From: Tubulanus polymorphus
Taxonomy: Eukaryota; Nemertea; Palaeonemertea; Tubulaniformes; Tubulanidae
Assembly (NCBI RefSeq): GCF_964204645.1
Contig: NC_134034.1
Span: forward strand, 8,427,414-8,491,413
Length of the DNA stretch: 64,000 nt
Direction of reading: 5' to 3'
In this document: one piece after another, positions 57,401 to 64,000 of the stretch
How positions within the stretch are numbered: the first letter of the stretch is position 1
How the letters are laid out: every line of letters starts with the position of its first letter
Made by a program: the position numbers and the translations under genes
The notes under the pieces: model-generated
What the model was told of the DNA's origin: nothing
Seen by the model: only the letters and a program-made list of their open reading frames with translations
Databases searched by the model: none

Positions 57401-57714
57401 AAAAATTACTTAAATTTTTGATACATTTTGAGAAAGTCACAAAACATTTGAGACTGCGTTAAATGTAGTCCGAGACAATTTTCTCCCAAGATTTTCAAAC
57501 ACTTGGTAATATGACTTTTTTTCCCTATATGTATGGCTTCAATTAAATGATCCAATAATTTATTTGTGATCAAATATTTCATCTTATATCATATCATCCT
57601 CAGGTGGAATAACTGTTGCAAGGTTCCCAAAATCTCATCTACATCTATCATCTGGACATATGGCTGACATATGCCAGAAAACGCTTCTTAAGAAAAGTCA
57701 AACATGGCTTCCAG

Positions 57715-57825
57715 TAAACTTTTGAGTTTCAGATTCAACAGATCGATGTTTAAGTTTCATATTCAACAGATCGATGTTTAAGTTTCAGATTCAACAGCTC
57801 GAAGTTAATCAGATTCAACAGCTCG
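57715..57825. repeat. Short tandem repeat
   Basis: About three and a half units of TTTCAGATTCAACAGATCGATG. Confidence 0.8.
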
Positions 57826-58317
57826 ATTCAGAACAAATGTTTAATTAATTTTCAATTTTCAAACAGATGCCAGAATTAATTGATAAAGATGCAGAAGTGG
57901 TGAAGTGTGAATGGTGTAGTGCAGGTGCAAGTCGGCGCCTTGTGCAATAAATGTGCAAAGTGAAGATGTGCATGAATCAACTTTCTTCTGGCATCTTTCC
58001 AACAGCAGTATCTACCAAATTATAGATCACCTAATCAATAGTAAGAGGACGAGCAATTTCTAACACAAAAATCTCTTTCAAGATTTTAAATCGCTTTTAA
58101 ACCCTTGAAATTCATAATAAGTAATAATCTCTTTATGTCGTGGTAACGATAATGAATCCTAACTTTCCTTGCAACAGTTATATTCCTAGAATAATTGAAT
58201 TGAATTTGATGTATATACCAATAGATATGCAATTGATTCAAGGTGGAAACAATTGATCTCGTTTAACACCAATGGGGTGTAGGTTTTCACCAGCTAAAAG
58301 CTGTTTTGTAGCAGCAC

Positions 58318-58535
58318 TTGAGTTGATATTTGGCAGTCTCGGAGCAGCATTTGGGAGTTGATATTTGGCAGTCTCGGAGGAGCATTTTGAGATCTGATAT
58401 TTGACAGTCTCGGAGCAGCATTTTTAGAGTTGATCTTTGGCAGTCTCGTAGCGGTATTTTAAGAGTTGATATTTTGCAGTCTCGGAACAGCATTTTGAGA
58501 GTTGATATTTGGCAGTCTCGTAGCAGCATTTTGAG
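58318..58535. repeat. 36-37-bp minisatellite, about 6 copies
   Basis: The unit contains GAGTTGATATTTGGCAGTCT then CGGAGCAGCATTTT. It reads as a repeated Leu/Arg/Asp/Cys frame, which is an artefact of the repeat. Confidence 0.9.
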
Positions 58536-58579
58536 AGAGCATTAACAAAACCGACCCTTGCCCACGTGTCTTCAGTTTC

Positions 58580-58877
58580 TTATCATTATCTTTGTCAAAA
58601 TAATCTTCACCTAAAATTCATATTTCTAATATAACTTTTAGATTTTAAATGTTCTTTATAATATCTTTTATCACTGAATGATTGATTACATGACTGTTTC
58701 ACATTTGTATGTTTCTTTTTCATTCTTTAATTCATCTAATTTAGTTTCTAATATATCATCTTTATATTCTAATTTCAATTTATTTTCTAAATGTGTTCTA
58801 GTTTCATTGTGTCTTGCTTTTTGAGATTTATCTATATCAATTTTACATGTTGAACAGTAGTACTTATTTGCTTCCAT
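58580..58877 (-). pseudogene. Polinton DNA polymerase B N-terminal fragment
   Basis: The minus strand from ATG 58877 encodes the first zinc-finger region (YYCSTCKIDIDKSQKARH), then an indel near 58690 and a decayed continuation to about 58580. It is preceded by only about 40 bp of inner TIR and then the end of the right-end gene, in the same orientation. That order does not occur in copies 2 and 3. Confidence 0.8.
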
Positions 58878-58920
58878 TTTAATATCCAATTTTTTATTAA
58901 AATTGATTTTACATATTTTC

Positions 58921-59274
58921 TTATTCGAAATCTATTTCATGGTGCCCTTTTTCATACTTACCTTTGTATATGAAATAGAAATCACCAGAACATAATTCTT
59001 CTAAATCTTCACTTGATAATCTATGAAATCTATCTGGTAAATATGTTCTGAATTTATATGTATTTCCTTTTAATCCTTCATATTCTAAGTGGATAACTAA
59101 TTTATCTCCATATTTGTTAGTAACTGTATCAATATTTGTAATTAGATATTTCTTATGAATTGTTAATTCTGTAAACTTCTTAAATTTATAATCTACAGAT
59201 TTTACATTTGTGATATCTTTAATTCTATCTAGAAATGATTTGTTGTTCTCACTGTGTACTTGTTTACTCTCCAT
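58921..59274 (-). CDS. Polinton right-end small protein, intact copy
   Basis: A 117-residue frame from ATG 59274, uninterrupted, unlike its counterpart at 32074-32430. It contains KKYLITNIDTVTNKYGDKLV, HLEYEGLKGNTYKFRTYLPD and LEELCSGDFYFIYKGKYEKG. The alternating strand-like pattern with a small, basic, aromatic composition suggests an OB-type beta-barrel, so a single-strand DNA binding role in replication is possible; this is inference. In copy 2 the gene lies directly behind the right TIR, the mirror position of the DNA polymerase, so the two genes share one TIR promoter. Retention of an open frame here could be recent origin. Confidence 0.7.
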   Translation of the reverse strand: MESKQVHSENNKSFLDRIKDITNVKSVDYKFKKFTELTIHKKYLITNIDTVTNKYGDKLVIHLEYEGLKGNTYKFRTYLPDRFHRLSSEDLEELCSGDFYFIYKGKYEKGHHEIDFE

Positions 59275-59440
59275 TTTAATAACATATTTTTGATTAAAAT
59301 AAATTATGGAAGTTATTAGATTAATATTTTAAGAGTAATAGGGAATAAGTTGTTCTAGATTAAAGGTTGAGAGGTTGAGTGAGTAGAAAATGAAAAATAA
59401 ATTCGAGTGTGCGAGAATTTATTTACTCACATGTAAACTT
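59275..59440 (-). repeat. Partial Polinton TIR with truncated terminal hairpin
   Basis: The inner TIR is shortened. The outer hairpin begins AGTAATAGGGAATAAGTTG at 59334. Its inner stem (GTGAGTA..AAATAAATTCGAG, loop GTGTGCGAG) is complete to ACTCAC at 59431, but the outer return arm is missing. Confidence 0.75.
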
Positions 59441-59928
59441 ACTTACATGTAAATGCAGAATTAAATCAGAAATATATTTAAAGCCGAGGTATTCAACTAG
59501 ACTCCAGTAGACAGAACCAGCAAGGCAGGCATTTTTCTTTTCTATCAAAATGATTTAACCTGAAATCATAAGATAGTAGAAGTCATCTGCATCTATATTC
59601 TACTGTAACTCTTTCGGCAACCACATACAATGTCCTTGGACGATTTGTGGATAATTTGTTATGTTATTTTGTATGATTATGTATACAGAATGTAAGATAT
59701 ATATATGGTTAAAAAAACAAACAACATCATCGGCACCAGTAGATTGTGTCAATCGCCGAGCGAGATCTCAGGGCTAGTTTAGTACCCCAATTTAGTCTCT
59801 TTTTTCGTTGTGTGATTGATGGCGGGTTCGCATCACACGCGCGCGGCACCGGTATATTGCGCGATTCCCGGCGGAACCGCGCCATAGTGGGACACCGACA
59901 ATACGTGCATGCAGTGCGGATAGCTATT
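59441..59928. other. Spacer between Polinton fragments
   Basis: No gene or repeat recognised. It separates the fragment at 58.6-59.4 kb from copy 3. GCTATT at 59923-59928 is the candidate target duplication of copy 3. Confidence 0.5.
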
Positions 59929-59980
59929 AGTAATAGGGATAATGGGCTTTTTAGCTTGAAAGCCCATTATCCCTATTACT
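59929..59980. repeat. Terminal hairpin of Polinton copy 3
   Basis: A perfect 22-bp stem starting AGTAATAGGGATAATGGGC, an 8-base loop TTAGCTTG, and the return arm ending CCCTATTACT. Confidence 0.95.
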
Positions 59981-60060
59981 CTTAAAATATTCACATAAAT
60001 GAATAACATTTAAATCATTGAACTTCTAAAATCAATTTTAATAAAAAATATAGTATTAAA

Positions 60061-63000
60061 ATGGAAGCAAATAAGTACTACTGCCCAACATGTAAGATAA
60101 GTATAGATAAATCCCAAAAAGCAAGACACAATAAAACTAAAACACATTTAGAGAATAAATTGAAACTAGAGTATAAAGATGATATATTAGAAACTAAATT
60201 AGATGAATTAAAGAATGAAAAAGAAACATACAAATGTGATACATGTAATCAATCATTCAGTGATAAAAGATATTATAAAGAACATTTAAAATCTATAAGT
60301 CATATTAGAAATAAGAATAATGATATTTTAGGTGAAGATTATTTTGATAATGATAACGATAAGAAACAGAAGACAATTAAAAGAATAAAAAATAAATTAA
60401 ACAATAAAAGACCATACATGGAAGATGTAAGAAATTATATTAATTCATTAGATAATAAAAAAGATATAGAGATAACCGAAGCATTTAAAAGTGATATTGG
60501 TCCAGCAGCTATCGAGTTTAAATTTCATAAAGGTAAAACAATAGAAGAAAATAAAAAACATTTAGAAAATATGAAAGAAATAATAAAAATAATTACAAAC
60601 GTAGAATATCCAAAAATTAGTATATCAGTTAAAGTAAAAATAAAATCTGAAGATAAACCAATATATAATATAAATTCTCATTCACAACATATTATATCTA
60701 AACAACATATAGATGATAAATTAAATAAATGTTATAATGAAATAAAAACTAAAATAGAAGAGAAATATTTTGAAGGATCTGGTTTAATATTTGATGAGAT
60801 AATATTTATAACTTTACATGTTTATAACACAAAATATAATAAGTTAACTAAATCAAAACCAATTGATGAAAATAATTTATCATATTATAAAGAACCAGAT
60901 ATTGAAGCATCAAGTTATATTAAACTACCATTTAAAACTAATGCTGTAATAAATGTACAAAATGAAGATGATAAATGTTTTCTATGGACAATTATAAGTT
61001 GCTTACACCCAGTTGAAGATTATAAACAACATAGTTTTAGATTAACTCATTATAAACAATTTGAAAATAATTATAAGATAGATAAGTATCCTGTTAGAAT
61101 TAAAAATATTCCAAAAATAGAAAGAGATAATAATCTAAAAATAAATGTATTTGATTTAATCAAATTACCAAATACAAAAGGAAATAATATTAAACATTAT
61201 ACATTAGAACCTTTATACCTATCAAAAGATTATGATTCAAATGATGTTATAGATATACTATATTATGAGAATCATTATATGTGGATTAAACAAATAGATT
61301 TATTTTTTAGAACAGAAAATGATCACCATAAAATATATCTTTGTAGAAAATGTTTACATAGATTCAGTAATGAAAGTACATTATTAAATCATAAACAACT
61401 ATGTGATAATCATGATTATTGTAAATTAGTTTTACCAAATGAAAAAGATAAAATATTAGAATTCAAAAAATATGATTACAAAAATAAAGTACCATTTGTA
61501 ATATATGGAGATTTTGAATCATTAAATAAAGAACTAACTGATCAAGATAGAAAAGATATATATTATAAAAGAAAGAAATTAAATTCTAATGAAAATGATA
61601 TAATTGATTATTCAGATCCTATAATAACAAATACTATTAAAAAGATCTATCAAAGTGCTGCAGCTTTCGGGTTATATATTAAATCTAATTATCCAGAACT
61701 AATTGAAAGTGAATATTATAATTACAGAAATGAAAATGTTATCAATCATTTTTGTGACTTATTAATTGAATATGAAATAAGATTTAGTAAATTATTGAAT
61801 ACAAATAAAGAAATACTTATGACAGAAGAAGATAAAGAAGAATTTGAGTTTGCAGATAAATGTTATTATTGTGAAAAGATATTTAATTATAAAGATAAAA
61901 AAGTAAGAGACCATGATCATTTGAATGGAAAGTTTAGAGGCGCTGCACATGAGAATTGTAACTTACAAGCTAAGAAAATTAACTTTGTACCAGTTATATT
62001 TCATAATCTATCAGGATATGATGCGCATTTATTCATCAAACAGTTATGTCATAAAATAGAAGAAATCAATAATGAAATAGAAATATTAAATTCAAATAGA
62101 TCAAAAGATAAAATACCAACTTATAAATTTAGAATGTTAGCTAAAACATCTGAGAATTATATATCATTCCAATTTGGTTGTCTAAGATTTATAGATTCAT
62201 ATAGATTTTTAAATAGTTCATTAGATAACTTATCAAAATCATTAGTTGATGATGAATTAAAGATATTAAAAGAATATTACCCAAATAATGATGATTCTAA
62301 ATTAATGAGATATAAAGGAGCGATTCCATATTCTTTCTATAAAAATCATAATGATTTTAACATAACTGAATTATTAAAAGAACAATTCTATGACGAATTA
62401 AAAAATGAATATGTTAAAGATGAAGTCTATAATAGAACATTGAATATTTGGAATCATTTCAAAATAGAAAATCATGGGCAATTAGTAGATTTATATTTAA
62501 AATCAGATGTATTATTATTAACCGATATATTCGAAAGGTTTAGAGATGTAAACCTAAAATATTTCAATATTGATCCTTGTCATTGTTATTCATCACCAGG
62601 ATTAACATGGGATTGTGGATTAAAATTTACAGATATAAAAATGGATTTGTTAACAAATATAGATCAATTACTATTATTTGAAAAATCTATAAGAGGAGGT
62701 GTTTCAGGTGTATTGGGTGATAGATATTTCAATGTAAATGATAATCCTGGATATAAATTATTATACATAGATGCAAATAATCTTTATGGTTGGGCAATGA
62801 TGGAACCACAACCTTATGGGATGTTTGAAATAACTGAAGTTTTACAACGTGAAAATAATGATGAATTTGATTGGAAGAAAAGAATTCTAGATATTGCAGA
62901 TGATTCAGATATTGGTTACTTCTTTGTTGTAGACTTGGAATATCCTGAAAATATTAAATTCAAATCTAGAAATCTAGCTTACTGTCCCGAACATAAAACT

Positions 63001-64000
63001 GTAACTCATGAAGAATTATCAAATTACCAAAAAAGAATTAAACCCGAAAATCATATTCATACAGAAAAGTTAATGGTAACTCAAGAAGATAAATATAATT
63101 ATGTAGTACATTATAGAATGTTGAAGTTTCATTTGAATCAAGGAATGGTATTAAAAAAAGTACATAGATATATTTCATTTAGTCAATCGAAGTGGTTAGA
63201 AAAATATATAGATTTTAACACCAAACAGAGAACTGAAGCTAAAACTGATTTTGAGAAAGATTTCTTCAAGTTAATGAATAATGCATTCTATGGTAAGACT
63301 TGTGAAAATATTAGAAATAGAAATGATATTGAGTTAGTTAGTAATGGTAAAAGGATAAGGCATTTACAATCATATCCTAAGTTTATAGGTAACAGAATAT
63401 TTGATGAAAATTTAGCTGCAGTTAAGATGAGAAGAACTTCAATGAAATTTAATAAACCGATTTATGTTGGAGCTGCAGTTTTAGAATTATCAAAATTACT
63501 AATGTATAAATTTTACTATAATATACTACAACCCATCTTGGAGAAAAGAATATAGAAATCTTATATTTTGATACAGATTCTTACATATTAAAGATAAAAA
63601 CTGATAACATAACAGATGATTTAAAAACATTAAAACATCATTTTGATTTCAGTAACTATCCTAAAAATCATGAATTGTTTAGCAATGATAATAAAAAAGT
63701 TCCTGGGAAGTTTAAGGATGAATTAGGTGGTGAAGAAATGATAGAGTTCATTGGTATTAGATCTAAAATGTGTTCATATAAAACCAAAACTCATGAAGCT
63801 AAAAAGTTAAAAGGAATTACCAAAAGCGTTGTTGAAAAGAATATTCATTTTAAAGATTACATCAATTGTATATTTAATGAAGAAGTTAGAAAACATAAGA
63901 TGAAATGTTTAAGATCTGAAGATCATGAAATGTATATTGAAGAGATAGAGAAGATAAGTTTGAATCCATTTGATGATAAAAGATATATTTTAGATGATGG
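60061..64000 (+). pseudogene. Polinton copy 3: DNA polymerase B, nearly intact, partial in window
   Basis: An uninterrupted frame of 1,164 codons (60061-63555), then one 1-base deletion near 63530. After it the gene stays open in another frame to the window end. Domains in order: C2H2-like fingers at residues 6-28 and 58-80 (YYCPTC; YKCDTCNQSFSDKRYYKEH); a zinc region near 425 (YLCRKCLHRFSNESTLLNH); exonuclease I in YGDFESLNKE near 481; a His/Cys zinc module near 600-634 (CYYCEKIF, RDHDHLNGKFRGAAHENC); exonuclease II FHNLSGYDAHLF near 646; exonuclease III LKSDVLLL near 810; polymerase A DANNLYGWAMM near 903; polymerase B MNNAFYGKT near 1071; polymerase C YFDTDSY at 63560-63582, just past the deletion. 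It serves as reference for the dead copies. Confidence 0.95.

Larger units (their letters stand above)
51280..57461. mobile_element. 6.2-kb element with ~610-650-bp TIRs, no recognised gene
   Basis: The left TIR, 51280-51888, starts TAACGCAGTCTCAAATG. The right TIR, about 56808-57461, is its complement. Both contain a unique GC-richer part (GTGTCGCGCGTTACACCGG) and a tandem array of palindromic units. The interior (51889-56807) has only short frames without motifs. It is a large non-autonomous or decayed DNA transposon, or the remains of a larger viral-type element. No clear target duplication is seen. Confidence 0.8.
59929..64000 (+). mobile_element. Polinton copy 3 (left part; continues beyond the window)
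   Basis: It begins with a minimal 52-bp terminal hairpin (59929-59980), then CTTAAAATATTCACATAAATG and an inner TIR part of about 75 bp, then the polymerase gene at 60061. This TIR is only 132 bp to the ATG compared with 773 bp in copy 2; the AT-rich microsatellite block is absent. The other end lies outside the window. Confidence 0.85.

Noticed and set aside
58287-58529. Frame with a repeated Leu-Arg-Asp-Cys pattern
   Set aside because: It is produced by the 36-37-bp minisatellite; unit length is not always a multiple of 3 and no start context is seen.
59746-59985. 79-codon frame next to Polinton copy 3
   Set aside because: It runs into the terminal hairpin of the element and has no domain.

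Overview
The window is nuclear DNA of an invertebrate animal. Evidence: intronless, replication-type histone H3 and H2B genes with the metazoan histone 3' stem-loop, spliced CUB-domain exons on the minus strand, a Jockey-like non-LTR retrotransposon, tRNA-derived SINE-like sequences, and several Polinton/Maverick (adintovirus-like) elements. The H2B N-terminus resembles mollusc and annelid H2Bs, so a lophotrochozoan is my best guess; this is inference.

Layout. 1-5.4 kb: GC-richer histone region, H3 on + (2571-2981) and H2B on - (4688-5059). 5.4-11.2 kb: a large inverted repeat made of a minus-strand 3' fragment and a nearly full-length plus-strand copy of one non-LTR retrotransposon family. 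11.2-14.1 kb: Polinton copy 1, a minus-strand DNA polymerase B pseudogene with one terminus. 14.1-16.3 kb: CUB-domain exons of a host gene on the minus strand, with a TA-flanked transposon in an intron. 16.7-33.4 kb: a foldback repeat split by a complete Polinton (copy 2, 16883-33178, 16.3 kb) with a 6-bp target duplication GAGATA. The probable signal-peptide exon and promoter of the CUB gene lie beyond it at 33.58-33.77 kb, so the Polinton appears to sit in intron 1. 34-51 kb: non-coding DNA full of minisatellites and inverted-repeat elements. 51.3-57.5 kb: a 6.2-kb element with about 600-bp terminal inverted repeats (TIRs) and no recognised gene. 58.6-59.4 kb: a chimeric Polinton fragment. 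59.9 kb to the end: Polinton copy 3, whose DNA polymerase is almost intact.

Polinton copy 2 has two convergent gene blocks. Plus strand: protein-primed DNA polymerase B, an HNH-endonuclease-like protein, two small membrane proteins, an integrase with a chromodomain, and a packaging-type ATPase. Minus strand: a probable major capsid protein, small hydrophobic proteins, likely minor capsid proteins, and a small conserved protein next to the right TIR. Nearly every gene carries frameshifts or stops, so this copy is dead. Three structural features stand out. Every intact terminus is a nested hairpin that begins AGTA and ends TACT. The TIRs run exactly to the start codons of the two outermost genes, so both share one promoter sequence. 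Most minus-strand genes are separated by a short, repeated T-tract plus TAAATG junction that resembles poxvirus termination and late-promoter signals.

Homology calls come from motif recognition by eye. No database search, alignment or structure prediction was run.
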